64,000 bases of DNA from Bolinopsis microptera (taxonomy: Eukaryota > Ctenophora > Tentaculata > Lobata > Bolinopsidae), in the NCBI RefSeq assembly GCF_026151205.1, contig NC_087080.1, positions 17,364,894 through 17,428,893 of the forward strand. Reading direction: 5' to 3'. A program made the position numbers and the translations under genes. Positions 1-13,475 of the stretch are shown in pieces; position 1 is the stretch's first letter, and each line of letters starts with the position of its first letter. The notes under the pieces were generated by a model, which worked only from the letters and a program-made list of their open reading frames with translations, did not search any database and was not told the DNA's origin.

Positions 1-15
1 ATCATGGGGGCATTC

Positions 16-3000
16 TTAGGGAGACCCATCCTGGGATCCAGACTGTTCCCTGGGGGTGGCTGAGTCTTGATGGGTATAAACATGATACTGCTTCAGAGAA
101 AACAGTGTCTAAACATGATGACTACTTCAAAGAAAACAGTGTCTAAACATGATGGCTGCTTCAGAGAAAACAGAGCAATAAGATTAGGATACCAACGAGA
201 CTACAACTCTGAGTCAGAGTGTGAGATTGTTTGGGTTACCGTAAAAACTAGCTTGATAAAAACACAGACTTATAGAACTTTAACAAACGGAAGAGTTTAA
301 AATACTTCGCTTGCTGACGACGTTTATCCAGGATCTCTTGAGGCCGAGCTTCCGGCGGTGCAGCTTGTCCAGTTGTTTGTTGTACTCTAGTCTCTTCTCC
401 TTCAGTTTCTCGTCACCATCACGGAGGTAGTTGTACCTTGTAATACCTGGTGTGGGGGTGAGGTTTACGGGTCTCTAAGTAAATATGTATCATATGATCT
501 AGCTGCACGGCCTCGGAATTGCAAAATTTCAATTTTTAGACTCTTTGATTAGTCATAGTTATTGGGGAATGACAGTCGCAATGTCCTCTTACTCTTTCAT
601 TTAGTCATAGACCCTCTGAATTAATATTTGATAAACTTAACTATAGTTTCAATTTCGAAAATTTCTTGAAATTTAAACAAGAAAGGCAGGTAGCAAAGAG
701 GCAGAATTCTACAAATATCGGCCTCAGTAAATATTGCAGTTGTACCCCCGGCCCAATAAGATCTCACAGGCCCTGGCAAATATTCTACACCCGGCCGGTC
801 AATGAATAAGGTACTGTGTTTTTCAGAAACATTTCAGCACTCCGAAAATTAATAAAATTCAAGATCAAAGTTAGATAGTGTGAATTAAACGATTGTGGTT
901 GAAGTGTTGAGTTTAAACTAGACTCGAAGTAAACTAGACACTGAAATACAATGCTGGTTCTGAGTATGAGACCATCCTCACGTGAGATATTGCGACGTCA
1001 CACTCACGTTAGTATGTGCAGGTTAGAATCAGTGAGGTTAAAGAACAATCCTATTAATTTAAAAATAATTTCTTTGCAGAGAAAATAAGAGCTATGCTAG
1101 ATGATAGTTAGACCACATTGTTGCATTTGCAGGGAGACACGTTATCTACGGAGCATCTTCATGTAACCAGCTCAACACATCAAACATTTGGATATACAGA
1201 TCAAGTTTTCAAAACACAAAACTTTGAGGATAGTGTTATTTTCTAAAACTCTGAGGATAGTTGTTATTTTCTAAAAGTAAAACTTTGAGGATAGTTGTTA
1301 TTTTCTAACCGGCATAAGATCCCAGCAGCGCGATTTCCTCGTCTATTTTCAATTCCCTCGTCTTGCTGTCGCGTGTTAACTGCCGGTGAGCGATAAGTAT
1401 TTCGTTGTAAAGCATACTCGTCTTATTTTCTAAAGTAACAAATTAACATAACCTCGTGGAGAATGGAGATATTACGAAGTATAAATCAGCATAGAGGAGA
1501 ATTATTGAAGGGAACTACAAACTTATAGAAATGAATCTTATTGTTGCTTCAGGAGAAATATCTTATGATATGCTTGCAATGGAGTCAACAAAGAATGTCA
1601 CAATCGGTAAAACTTAACGAAGCCTCTGCCATATTAAGAGCTGCATGCTAAAATAATCAGAAGTGGCTTTTTTCGGACACGTGCCAAGTGCCAAGTGCCG
1701 GATTAACTGATAATTCATATTTTGCCTGGAATGTGCGTTCAATTTTAATTAACGATTAATTATTAGAAAGATCATATTTCGTAACCTTCTTTTTGTATTT
1801 TGTCAATCAATCCTTTTCAGGCAAAGATATGAGTTTCAGTGAGCGGTAAAAATAATTGTTATTTATTTAATAAAAACAAACTTTCAAAAACAATTCACAC
1901 ATTCCGGCACGCCCCATTATCAAATAATATGTGTAATCCTGTGTAATCCTGCAGAAACCTCACCTTGTAGAGCTGATTGCTCTCAAGAAGTTCCCTTCTG
2001 TTGAGGAACTTAGGAATGACTCTCTTAGCAGAAGGAAGGGGGATGGGTCGGGAGCTAGTGAAGATTGTCTCGAACCCAGCTGACGGTTTCCTAATCCTAG
2101 TGGTCCCCAGGTTTACCGTAGGCTTCTTATCTGGGGTCTCAGCTTTACAGATAGAATAGTTAGTAAGCTCATGTAATTTTTAATTAGTGATTACCAACAA
2201 GTTATCAATCAACATTTCGAACTGGCTGTTAAAGTCAACGAAGGTCAATTACAGTAAACAATTGATCCAAATAAATGAGAAGATAAGGAAGTGTCTTTAA
2301 CCTATAACTTTAGACGGTCTGAATCCCCGGCGCCATTTTGGTTGTGCTAGTAGCTCTGACACTGACAGAGAGGTGTGAAGTTCCCTGAAGAACAAAATCT
2401 AAAGTTTAAAAAATTATTAAACAAAAAATGAATTTTAAACTTTTTAATAGATCTTATTATATGTAGGTTAGACACATAGTCATATGTGAATAAATCTATT
2501 AAATCAGTATGCTCAAATGAAACCACGAAAATAAGAAACAGATTTCAGGTACCCAATATTTTGAAACAGATCTTCCTTCTTTCGCTCAATTTCTGCGTTT
2601 GTCAACGAACTTGGCGATTTTTCGCCTTTCCATCTAAATACAGCAGTGTCAACGGTGCAAAATAGTAGTGCCATTATTCTCAATAAACTTCAATAATGAT
2701 TAAATATAAATATCGGAATTCAAATATGTCGACAGCAAGTGAGCAAGCATCAGTAAATTGTAATAACGTTTTCTCCGGCGTTCAACAATGTGGATTGTGA
2801 ACGAACTATTATATAGTTCTAGCTGTCCGCAGCACATGATTCACAGTCAATAGTGAATCTAGACTATTTTAAAGATACGTATCATGTAATAATTGTCGAG
2901 CAATCTTAAAATCTCTAGTACAACTCTTAAACAGATGGATAACACTTAAACACTAAAGGCGCTGAAGATAACACACGTGGGCGCTGAAGATAACACACCC

Positions 3001-5790
3001 AGATCTATGTTCGGACAGGGACAAAAGAAAATCGCGATTATTTTGCCCAAGATATATACGACTAATACATAAAATTTGTCGCAAATAATGGGAAAAATCG
3101 CGATTCCGCACATGCCGCGATTTCCTTTTGTCCATATGTAGTGTACGGAGGACATTGCTAAAGTGCTCGCTACACATACGACCGGTCTGTGTTAAGCGGT
3201 CACAGTGTGATATCCTAGATAGAGTGCACAGGCGGACAATAACCACTTTCATCTCCTATATCAGGCAGAAAAGCATGCTAAACATGTCATGGCAATATAA
3301 CGGAGGTGATCGTGTTCCACTAAATTAATTAATTGAACTGAGCCGATTTAGAAATTTCGTGCCATGACCAGATTGAGGACTGAAAGCTTGCCATAAATTA
3401 TACCGACAGCTGTTTCATGTTGGTCAGCTGTACCAGCTAGCATGTACCAATCAGCTGTACCAGTGTACCAGCCAGCTGTACCAGTGTACCAGCCAGCTGT
3501 ACCAGTGTACCAGCCAGCTGCACCAGTGTACCAGCCAGCTGTACCAGTGTACCAGCCAGCGGTATCAGTGTACCAGCCAGCTGTACCAGTGTACCAGCCA
3601 GCGGTACCAGTGTACCAGCCAGTTGTACCAGTGTACCAGTCAGCTGTACCAGTGTACCAGCCAGCTGTACCAGTGTACCAGCCAGCTGCACCAGTGTACC
3701 AGCCAGCGGTACCAGTGTACCAGCCAGCTGTACCAGTGTACCAGCCACCGGTACCAGCCACAGCTTGACAACTTGGTCAGGACGGTCTAGATACCATCAC
3801 CTTAATAACACCAGAATGTGTGTGTGTGTGTGTGTGTCTGTCTGTCTGTCTGTCTGTCTGTCCGTGTGTAATTTCCGGTCGGTTATACAAAAAAAAACGG
3901 TAAGAGTTACGGGACTGATTTTTTCGGTATAGTGTCGACAAAACTCTGATGAAGCCCATAGGAAATTTTTTTTTAAATCGGCCGATGGTAAGTGGTTTAA
4001 TTGATGGTTTTGTACCACAAATGTTACATAAAATTGCGTGAGCAGAACGGCAAGAGTTACGGGGCTTGCTCTCTCTCTCTCATTACTGTGTAATATGTTA
4101 TAGCTGCATTTAAGTAGCGTCATAATTGGATTAGCCCGGATTCGCTGTAATGTTATACCTTAAGCTTATTAGGGGAGGGGGGACTGTTAGTGTTTGGGGT
4201 CTGTTTGGACTGCAGAGAGAGAGAGAGAGAGAGAGAGTTCATACGACAATGTTATGCATGTTTTCAAATATAATATGCGGGTGTGGTGCGGAGTTAACAA
4301 GGGTTAATTTCTATAACGATTTAAATAAAAATAGAAAGCGGTTCAAGACGGGAGTGATGAGGTGTAATACTCGGTGTTCAGACCTTATGATCATGGAGTG
4401 TGGTGCCTCATGGCTAATAATGACTTAATTATCCACAAGAAATAACTGATTATGAGATTATTGTTTAAGAAACTATTGGGTCACCTAATGCGGGTTTTGA
4501 CTCAGCGGGTAATTACTCCTACCCTTTTTAACTGCGGCAGTGAAATCCCGGCCGTAGGCCGGGTTACACTAGTACTATATATAACAAGGTCGAACAATGA
4601 AAAAATAAAACTTGCTTAGATAGTTTCCACAATGAACTTTAAAGTCAAAAACTCATGTGCTGTCCGAACAGCTTACAAGCCATAACTAATAACTATAAGT
4701 AAATGTATCAAAATTGAAAATATGCTTGCAAAGTTCTCATTTCATCAAAGGTTTGTTCTATCTTTCCACAAAAATAAAAGTACTTATTATTCAGTTTAAT
4801 AACTGAATCCAGACGGGAAATATATTCTTATATTATTATATTATTATATTATATTATGAGCCTGAAGATGAAGAGAATCCGAGTTCGGCGAGCTGGTTCT
4901 AGAAATTAAATAGCTAAGCGAACCAGAATAATGAATATGTTAGAAATATTTAACAAAAACAACAACTTACTTTGGTAAGAGCTTGTCTAGCGTTTCTCTA
5001 GCTGTGCTCTCGATAGCTTTCTGTTCTGTTCTGCTCAACACCATCCCTTTCCGCCGACTTTTCTTTTTGGTTTTCCCAGCTTTGGAGCCGGAAAAGTCTG
5101 AACAAGTTTTCTCATTAGTTTTCAAAGTGATCGGATTGAGCTAGGGATCGTTCAAGTATTACGAAAAGTTCCCCCTTCTGCAATTTTTACGCAATAGTTA
5201 TGTTTAAAGTGGCTTACAAAGGGGTAGGCAGTGGCGTAACGTTGCCTGTTGGCGCCCCCCTGCCGAAAAAAGCGCCCCCCTGTTGGCGCCCCCTCCCCTT
5301 TTGGTGCCCCTCCCTAAAATTGAACAAATTAGGTGATTTTAGAGAATACGCCGGTAAAATCTCTAAAAAAGTGTGTATCTAGAGCAAAACGCGCAGTTTT
5401 GCTAGTACTTTAGTTAAGTTTTCGAAATTGTCCCACATTCAAACGACGATTTGGCGCCCCCCTAAGACGGCGCCCCCCTGCACAGCGGGGTCAGCAGGGC
5501 CTTTCGTTACGCCACTGGGGGTAGGGGGTCTAAAATGGCTAAAATCTGGCTTATGTAATGCGTGAATGATCTCTGAAAGCGAAAAATAAAAAACCGAAAC
5601 CAAGTTTTGCGTGATTTCAGGAAATTGAGTGTTATATTTCAAGCGTAAGACCTTTAAACGCGAGGTAGGAGTCCATATTGAGGACAGTCCCGTAACTGGA
5701 CTCAGGGTCAGTACTCTTAAGACTGTCGGAGGCTAGCTTCAGTCTTTTCATGTAGGTGCCACCCGCTCCTGCTCTTTTTCTAGCTTTCAT
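16..5790 (-). CDS. Multi-exon gene for an unrecognised basic protein
   Basis: I do not recognise this protein. Candidate exons, in transcript order: 5652-5790, 4971-5097, 2553-2633, 2302-2361, 1964-2142, 1310-1379, 306-446 and a last piece from 59 (or 65) down to a TAA at 16-18. Most borders have good GT/AG sites, and phases agree for 5652/5097, 4971/2633, 2302/2142, 1964/1379, 1310/446 and 306/59. The join 2553 to 2361 does not agree, so a small exon or another splice site is missing there. The first exon opens with ATG straight after an AG (MKARKRAGAGG), so it may be the start or internal. The product, about 280 residues, is rich in Lys/Arg: a KTKKKSRRKG patch, a segment RKPSAGFETIFTSSRPIPLP, and a charged helical stretch near the C-terminus (DEKLKEKRLEYNKQL, then LHRRKLGLKRSW). 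No membrane segment or known domain is visible. Open codons, biased third positions and matching phases argue that it is coding; the function is unknown. Confidence 0.55.
1217..1307. repeat. Short tandem repeat, three units
   Basis: Three imperfect units of about 27-34 bp built on AACTTTGAGGATAGTTGTTA and TTTTCTAAA lie just downstream (on the minus strand) of the 1310-1379 exon. They sit inside an intron and have no sign of function. Confidence 0.7.
3442..3765. repeat. 21-bp minisatellite, about 15 copies
   Basis: The unit is CCAGCTGTACCAGTGTA plus CCAG, 21 bp, with a few substitutions (gtacca/gcacca, agctgt/agcggt). Because 21 is a multiple of three and the unit has no stop, three overlapping open frames run through it on both strands (YQPAVPVYQ, LAGTLVQ and WYTGTAG types). 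These are by-products of the repeat, with no start context or conserved neighbour. It lies in the large intron of the first minus-strand gene, 30 bp before a Helitron end. Confidence 0.9.
3797..4572 (+). mobile_element. Non-autonomous Helitron, copy 1
   Basis: The element starts TCACCTTAATAACACC right after an A and ends with a GC-rich hairpin (CCCGGCC gta GGCCGGG), the spacer TTACA, then CTAG followed by a T. These are the Helitron hallmarks: 5' TC, a 3' hairpin just before CTRR, and insertion between A and T with no target duplication. The second copy at 26352-27003 has the same two termini, which fixes both ends. The interior carries (TG)n/(TCTG)n near the 5' end and CT/GA microsatellites, and no open frame of note. 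No Rep/helicase is present, so it must move in trans. It sits in an intron of the first minus-strand gene. Confidence 0.85.
5221..5525. mobile_element. hAT-type MITE with 8-bp target duplication, copy 1
   Basis: The element itself is 5229-5517 (289 bp). Its ends are CAGTGGCGTAACG and CGTTACGCCACTG, a perfect 13-bp terminal inverted repeat, and it is flanked on both sides by GGGGTAGG (5221-5228 and 5518-5525). An 8-bp duplication with CA..TG termini is typical of hAT elements. The subterminal parts are GC-rich (GGCGCCCCCC runs). There is no transposase. A related copy in opposite orientation is at 51754-52050. Confidence 0.88.
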
Positions 5791-5799
5791 CTGCACGGA

Positions 5800-8060
5800 T
5801 TAGGAAGACGTTATGGACTGAGGATAACTATTTCCATCCAACCCGCGTCTTTTTGTTAAGTCGACAGGAAGATTAAACAACAAATATATAATTACATTAT
5901 AATGTTTTATTTAAATAACGAAATGGATTATGATAATACAATAATTTTTTTTTCGGGTTTTTTTCATAGCACCGGAATAAAATCCAGCTTCATTTATTGC
6001 CTCTTCTTACCTTTTCGCATCTGTGGCGAAACTGAATGAATCGGATATCTTTCTTGTGCTGGATTCGAAAGAAACGGCAGAATCTCTGCAACAGTTTGAG
6101 ACCAGATTTAAGTTGAGATTACCAAATTAGCATTTTCTATCCAACACTTTCTCTACGTTTTAAATGAGGTTGTTCTTGACCATCGCAACGCCAAGCACAT
6201 CTCAGTGATCTCTCTCGAGTGGCTGAAAATGTAAGCTCAAATAAATTTAGGTAAATACGCTTTTTGGTAATATTATTACCTGGTGACAATATTAAGCATA
6301 CTCAAGATATTTATTTTGATTGTAAACCGAGACGATGCCGGGTGGTTTCTAATGACAATTTTAATCTTAAAACAAATATATATTCAAAATATTTTTTAAC
6401 CCCTTGACTTCAAGGGCACATGCACCCTTAATAAAAAAAGGCACACAGTGTAGATCTGCACTCTTAACGACGGAATTTAAACCTCATTGACAAATCTCTG
6501 TGAGGCAAATTAAGTATTATATGCTCCAACAGCCAAAAGAATAAACTCACAAATAAAAATGTTTATTCCCAACAGGACAAGTCCCCATCCTCTACGAAAA
6601 CTATCGTCCCTAATATAATTGCAACGCGACAACCGTATGTATTGAACCAAGTTTATCTGTAAAGCCACACTCATTCCACTCGTGATCGTCTTCAGTATAA
6701 TTTGTCGAACAGTTCTCTCCTGAAGTCTCTAACGCTTAACTCGATCCTCCAATGAGTGGTCTGGGAATAGGAAACTCCTATGAAGACTGGAAATCATGAA
6801 AGCTATTTCTCTGAATGTCCGCAGCTAGTTGGGTTGATTGAGTATTGATAGGCTTGTACTGGAACTGGAAGAGTCTGCCTTGACTGGCCGAGAAGTCCTT
6901 CTCCTTCACACTTGCCAACTCTACTGTGCTCATTGCTACTTTCTAACTTTCAGATCCAATCTCCTCCTATACTGTCTCCGACAGTTCTGTTCAAGTTCTT
7001 GGATCGGTCTTCTGCTTGCACACCACAGAACATTGACGACTTCTTCAAGTTCTCGCATCTGCGGGTCAGCGGGAGGGGGGGGGGGGGGGGGGGGGGAACT
7101 GCATAGCTGTACGATATTAAACTAGACTGACACGTGTCTTTAAATTTACGACGTCACGCACTGCCTGCGACTTGTTTTTTCTTTGCATTCAATTATTGAT
7201 TCGCGCTCTGATAACCAATTTTTGATTATCAATCAACTGATTCTTGATTGGTCAGTCGTTTTTCATCTTCTTTTACTTGTCATTTTAAAAGTGAACCAAA
7301 TGAATCGATTCTGACAGAACGCTGCAAACTTATACTTTACCCGTTAAACTTAATGACTTTAGCAAAAAATGTTTAGCACTGTACAGAAGTATGTCAACTG
7401 GTGCTTCACAACAGAATTGATTCTCACTTTTGCCATCCAATCCTCAGCTTTAATTTTAAACATAATACTGTCAATCTCCGCGTCGTTCACAGCAGCTATG
7501 TGTAAGGCTACGCGACAAGGTGTTAAGGACACAAAATTTTCGCCGTTAAAACAAGGCGAGTAAAGAAAGCAAGATAATGAGAGCGAATATATACAAACGT
7601 AGCTATTAGTGTGGGCTAAAAATATAATTTTGATACATGTAGATGATCCCAAACTTGATCGCCGAATGTCGATAGAGCTTTACATAATAAGTAATTAATA
7701 ATAATTTGTTTGCTAAAAAAAACTAGCTAGAAAATTGATTATGAAATAATGGATTACCTCATTTGATCTTTCGATTGTGGTGATCGTAGTCAACACATTA
7801 ATCCTGCGGTCATAGAGACATCTGTGAAAATGGGTTATCACCTTGTAACAACTCAGGGATGATGAAAAGAATATGAAATAGAGAAAAATTGTTTAACAAG
7901 GGTAGTTTGGACATAACGATAATGCAAATAAAATAAAATGGAAATTATTGCCACAAAGGTAACCCAGTATACGTAGGTTTCACCCTGTATAACTAAGATT
8001 CCCCAAACGTACTGTGGTTCAGCACTCACCGAATTCGACAATTAAAAGTTCGCAAAATCA
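5800..8060. other. Gene-less stretch
   Basis: I see no convincing exon here. It is AT-rich sequence with one 22-bp G tract (7075-7096). Short open frames lack splice signals or coding bias. Confidence 0.5.
7075..7096 (+). repeat. G homopolymer, 22 bp
   Basis: An uninterrupted run of G. Similar long G runs recur at 22369-22384, 36785-36799 and 40911-40961. The length is probably unstable in the genome and unreliable in assembly. Confidence 0.9.
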
Positions 8061-8065
8061 CCACA

Positions 8066-9485
8066 TGTCGAACTTTGGTGCACTAGAAGTTCGACAAATA
8101 TTTTTCCCTCTCCATTTACTGCTTGTAATCGACAGTTCACGTCATGACAGATCAAGTGTGTATTAATGAAGGCCCGACATACGATGTTTCGTGTTCTTAT
8201 GGGAAGCACTGGTGCTACTCATATACATGCAAGCTTGGGAAAAATCCAATCGCTCGACAACTAGGAACCAATCATGACATATCCCCGACAACTAAGAACC
8301 TTGGAGATCACTTTAAAACATTCGATTTCCATGATTTCACCGCTGGGTGTATGTATTTCAGCATTAATTAAGATTAACGACCAAGATTTTTAAAAGATAA
8401 TGATAGTTCAAACTCAAATAATTACACATGCGAGAGCTCCAAACACTTCATAATATACTTCATAATCAAAGTCCTTACTAAACTGCCATAGGAACCCTAT
8501 CCAGGTTCTTGTTTGGCCGGCTGTAGGATGGTTTAATAGGATCACATTACAACTGTACGTAACTGATGGGGCCATGTGATGTTTATACTTGTGGGTTGGG
8601 AGCCCGGAATGAGTGGTTCCCAGTTGTCGGCACCGACTGTGGCTGCACGCTAATTATGATCCACTCGGCATTTGATTGCGATAACAAGCTCGTATGCTGA
8701 GATGATAGGTTGGAAATGGTAGATTGGAGAAACTCGGGTGTAGGTCCTTGCTGTACGCAGTGTTAAACAAGGAACTTAAACGGGGCGGTTCCGATCAGGC
8801 CCTTCACACTTTGTTCGGTATGGTTCTAATGTACGTACACAATTAGTGACGGTACATTAATGTGTATATAAGGTATACAACATGAACATTAGTATCGAAC
8901 ATCATGTTTTTACCATGCATCACCTTCATTCCTGGTCGAGTTCTGGCTCCCGCGTAACGTTCATCCACGAGGGATACTCCGGTATTACCTGAACAGAAAG
9001 CGCATTGAGAAGTCCTTCGAGTGCACTAATCCCACTATTTGCGCTTCATAGATGTCTTGTAGAAGGAACAAGATCTGAGGATTGTACGATTAACCGAAGA
9101 TGATGCGACAGCCCTGCACTCCTCAACAGAAAAAGTGGAAGGACAAGTGTTCAGGTATCGAACCTGAGAATTCACCAGCCTTGTCGATCTTCAGTACGTG
9201 TCGAACTATATCCAAGTAGCGCACCAAAGTTCGACAGAGTCGTCTTTAGTGCGATGTCTTCGACAGCCTTGTCGAACTTTAGTGCGTGGCGAACTTCCGT
9301 ACGTGACGAAATGTACCGTGCACCTTTAATATCGTAGCCACGAAAGTCGAACTCTCAGGTGGATACGCATCCACACTACTCTTCTATTGCCAAAATAAAC
9401 TGATTAACCTACTTTCTCGATAAGATTTTTTCAGAATAAAGTCTTAACTCGTTCCTGAGCCAAGTACTCTTCGACGGGTGTGACA
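8066..9485 (+). mobile_element. Candidate LTR of a Ty3/gypsy-like retrotransposon
   Basis: The block starts TGTCGAAC and ends GTGTGACA, giving TGTC..GACA termini. Inside are a TATA box (TATATAAG at 8865) and poly(A) signals AATAAA at 9394 and 9435, in the order expected for U3-R-U5. Directly after the end comes TTGGTGGCAGGAG, which resembles the primer-binding sequence that follows many invertebrate gypsy 5' LTRs. The motif GTCGAACTTTRGTGC recurs in both orientations near the two ends (8066-8095; 9180-9350). I did not find a second LTR or gag/pol downstream, so this would be a broken element. The 5' end is the weaker call; a TIR transposon is the alternative. Confidence 0.35.
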
Positions 9486-12400
9486 TTGGTGGCAGGAGAT
9501 GAGCGCAGATCCTGCCATAAATTGAAGCGTGGGCACTGCCCAACACTCCCGAATTTATGCTCCGGGCAGGACGTTAAATGGGGTCCTGCGGGGATAGTTT
9601 TCAATGTCATGTATATTTATTCTGCATATGCTATTTTATGTTTCAAAATACAAGATAAGAATATACGTTATGCCTCAAATCAGTTGTGCGTTTTGTTAAC
9701 TCAATTTATTCACTGTTATTCACTTATTCGTTCCGTAGGACTTGGGACACAAGGAGAACTACATTGTACAGTTCACTTCTTACTATGGCGTTAGAAAAAT
9801 TGAAAATTACCTCCGCAGTAAAAACATTTTCTGTCATTACTGTATCCGATATTAGCTCAGAATAACTGCTGCTGGGCTATCCCATTCATCAGTATCGGAA
9901 GTAACATCATCAGATACTTTTTCATTCTGATCACTGTCTTCGTGATTTGTAGATCTGTGCCAGTGTGGACTGGATTTTTTGCTAAAGTGTTGTTGTTGGT
10001 TGTTGAACCTTGCAAAACTTTTCTGTGGACATCAACTGGATCAACTCCCTATAGTACAGATGAATGATGTAGGTGGGTGTTGGTGCCTGGGGTGGTTGGT
10101 GGTTGGTGCTGGAGGACATTTGGTCGGGATAGTTGCTGAACATCTTCCCTAACCCTTTCCTGGAGGATATAATTCTGCATTAACTTCACTTCTTCATCCT
10201 CACTTGAAATGGTGCGTCACAAAACTTAAACTTCAGACCTGATCCAGTTGTGGTGGTGCTGGAGACATTACACACCTCCAAATTGTGGAGGTGCTTCTGA
10301 GCCACCAAAATTAGTAACTCCACAGATGTTTGATGTAGACGGTGTTGGCCATGAATTGAGGACTTCTAAAACTTAGGTGCGAGAAAAGGGAAGATTCTTT
10401 ACTTTGATAACGGGCAGTCGGCAAGATTGGTCGTGAAGAAAAACACATTCCATCTGATGATGGCCGTGCATCTGGTGATGGTAGTGCACCTATTGTATAT
10501 AGTGGTCGGGAAAGTGACTGGGGTAGGCACCAAAACTTAAATTCCAACATTGATTCCAGGTTCTATTAGACATTTCCATCTTTGGGCAAGAGCTGAGTTG
10601 GCCCTCGAGCTGAACCGAATAACATTGTAGCTGCTCTTTGTTGTGGCGTGCGTGTGGTGACGGTGCTCGTTAATGGCGCACATGGTGGAGGTGGCGCACT
10701 TGCGGGGTGGGCGCACTGGTGGAGGGGTGGCGCACTTGGCGGAGGTGCTGCACAGGTGGAGGTTGGCGCACCGGTGGAGTTGGCGCAGAACAGCTCTAAG
10801 ACTCCGCCTCAGTGCCTCTGTGCTAAAATTACGAGGTGGTGACGGGCACCCGGTGGGGCAGGAGGAGGTTTGAAATACATTGTGTTATACACTGGCCGTT
10901 GTGCATTGGTTGGGCGCCCTTGTTGTGGTCGACTACCATCTACAGACTGGAGCTGTCTTTTGGTGGAGCAAGAGGGTTAGTAAGCGTTAGTTATGCCCGT
11001 TGACATCGATTCACTACCACGTACGATAATCTTTCTGTCCCATACCAACCATAACCCCGATGCCTTGGTCTTCCTACGAGGGGAGGGAAAATCAGCAAAA
11101 GGCTCATCATCTCCGCAAAGCCAGCTTTGAACATAGTAAATACCCATGTCAATAACATAGTGGGACTCCAACTCGGGGACCCTCTTCTTCACTTCAGTGA
11201 TCAGTGTGGAGGGTAATGGACTTTCGTCCTTGTAAGAGCCGGAAATGTCAAAAATGGATGGTTCGTCTACGAATGCTTATCTGTCTTCCCATTACTCCAG
11301 CTTTTGCAAACGGCCTCATCGCGACGAAGTAATCTTTGCCGCCATACCCCAACATAACTCCACGAGCTGCAGGTATTGATATGACTGATCCTGGGGGATT
11401 TTACCAAAATTTTATAATTTTTAACAGCTTTCGTGCGCTTTACTAGGTTAATATCGCAGCGAAAATTGATATCATATAAGAAATACATGGCTAAGAATGA
11501 AATGCAAAAGTGTGTAGTTCTTATCTATATGTGGCTTACGTGAACACAGTAGGGAGTGCATCATTTCCAGCAAACCCCTCCTTTTATCCTGATGCGTCAT
11601 GTCCTCGATCATAGAGAAACCACCGTTGAGTATCGGTTTCGTCTGCGTCAGACGAGGGAGGATTCCGTCTTCGACTCACCAGAAGAATCCGAAACGGGTG
11701 AGTCAGGGATCATAGTACGTAGAGGTTTTTTTTTCAAGCAATTTAGTAATTTCATCATACTGATCAGGGGCACGTATTGTTCCCTTAACTGTGATTTAAA
11801 AAATCAATTTACTCATTACTGTAGTCGAGTCACCATCAATAACAAGTTTACTGATAAAAATTATAAATGTGGGTCAAAAAATTTTCCACCTTTGAGTAGA
11901 GAGATAAAACGATAGGAAAAATCACACAAGTTACATTGCTTCCGTCAATAAAACCAGGTAGATATACATTATACAATGTACACATATAGAGGTACCACCA
12001 CTGCCAAAAATCATCTTAAAGATGTACATTGCACAATGTTTACAGTGTTACATCATTACATGGCAAGTTATACAAAAAAAGAAAGGAAAAGAAATGCGAC
12101 TCTTCCAACTCTAACTTTGAAACGTCCGAGTAAATACCCAAGTTAGGAATGCAGTCCACTCTTGATCTTGACAGGAGAGTCTCAAACATCTACAGTTTTT
12201 TCTGACCACCTCCCACTCACCTCGCTCCTCAACTGCTACAAAGCTGGGTGTTGAAGGGTCGATATGACCGAGTGTTCCAGGGAATAAAGAAATTATTTAA
12301 TCTTTTCTCTTGCGGTTGTGGCTTTGAAGTAGTTTAAGTAAAAATTAAGTTAAATTGTGAAAAATTTCGTAGTCCCTTCAAATTTTGGATTATACATTGA

Positions 12401-12928
12401 GATTATTGATACAAGTTAAGTGAGTTTTGCAGTCGTTCGTTTTGATATCCTAACAAGATCTCTTGTTGTAGTGTATTATTAGTTGAAATATAAAATAGAG
12501 ATTTCCTCGTGTGTCTCTGGTTCCTAGCTCATGACCCCATTTACAAATCATCTATTCATTGCTCGAGCAGTAAGCTTGGTGTAATACACTCCTGATCATT
12601 GGGGTAGTTTGAGTTCTAGCTAATGGTTAATTTGTAATTGGTCAATTTAAAATTGATGACGCCGCGTTCATGATTGGTATTATATTTCGAGTCCGGTTTG
12701 AAATAAGAACATTAACAGGCAATCCAAAAATCCCAAAATTCTTACCCATCGACCTGAACGAGTAGGAAATAACTTTTTCAGTAACAATTGAAAAGAGATT
12801 CCTCAAACCTTGCTTAACACTTAAGATCCTCCACACTGACAGCGTGTCCAAACACCTGGTCTCCAGTGAGCGAGAAGAGACGCTGATCTGCAGTTGGGCA
12901 CGTATCCGTACACTATCTGAAGTTTTAG

Positions 12929-13015
12929 AAGCTGTGAGTGATGGGGTGTTTGAAAACAGTAAGCTGTGAGGGGTGTTTGAAAACAGTAAGCTGTGAGTGT
13001 GTTTGAAACAGTTAA
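12929..13015. repeat. Tandem repeat of about 30 bp, three units
   Basis: The unit is AAGCTGTGAG plus GGGTGTTTGAAAACAGT; the third copy is shortened. There is no associated gene. Confidence 0.8.
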
Positions 13016-13475
13016 GTCAGGATCTGGGAGGGTAGAGCGGACATGATTATAAGGACCAAGATGGGGTAGTGCCGAGTTAAGGGAAACTAGAATATAATAT
13101 ATCCAATAATTATGGAGAATTGATTCCAATAATTTGAGGCCAAGCTTTACGGAAGATATTTATTTGGCTTTTCTAAGATCAATATAAAACCTGTCTGTGT
13201 TTGTTGAAGAGAGATGATATGAGCAGGGGAGCCTGATTGGACAGTGTTCTCCGCAGTTGTACATATTCCACTTTATGAACTTGTCAACGCTGGTTCTTTG
13301 CACTTTTCATACAGAATCCCCACTGGGAAGTGACACTAGGGTATCCTGTACAGTTACTTTTAAATTATAAATCGTGACTCGTCTGTTAGAAAAAAAAGTT
13401 TATTTGTTTTGAAGGACGTGATTTCTGCAAATATCATGAGGGTGAATTATAGATCTTGATGATTGTACGTTAGTG

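Noticed and set aside
3437-3768. Overlapping long frames with YQPAVPV or WYTGTAG repeats on both strands
   Set aside because: All arise from a stop-free 21-bp tandem repeat; no splice site, start context or unique sequence supports a gene.
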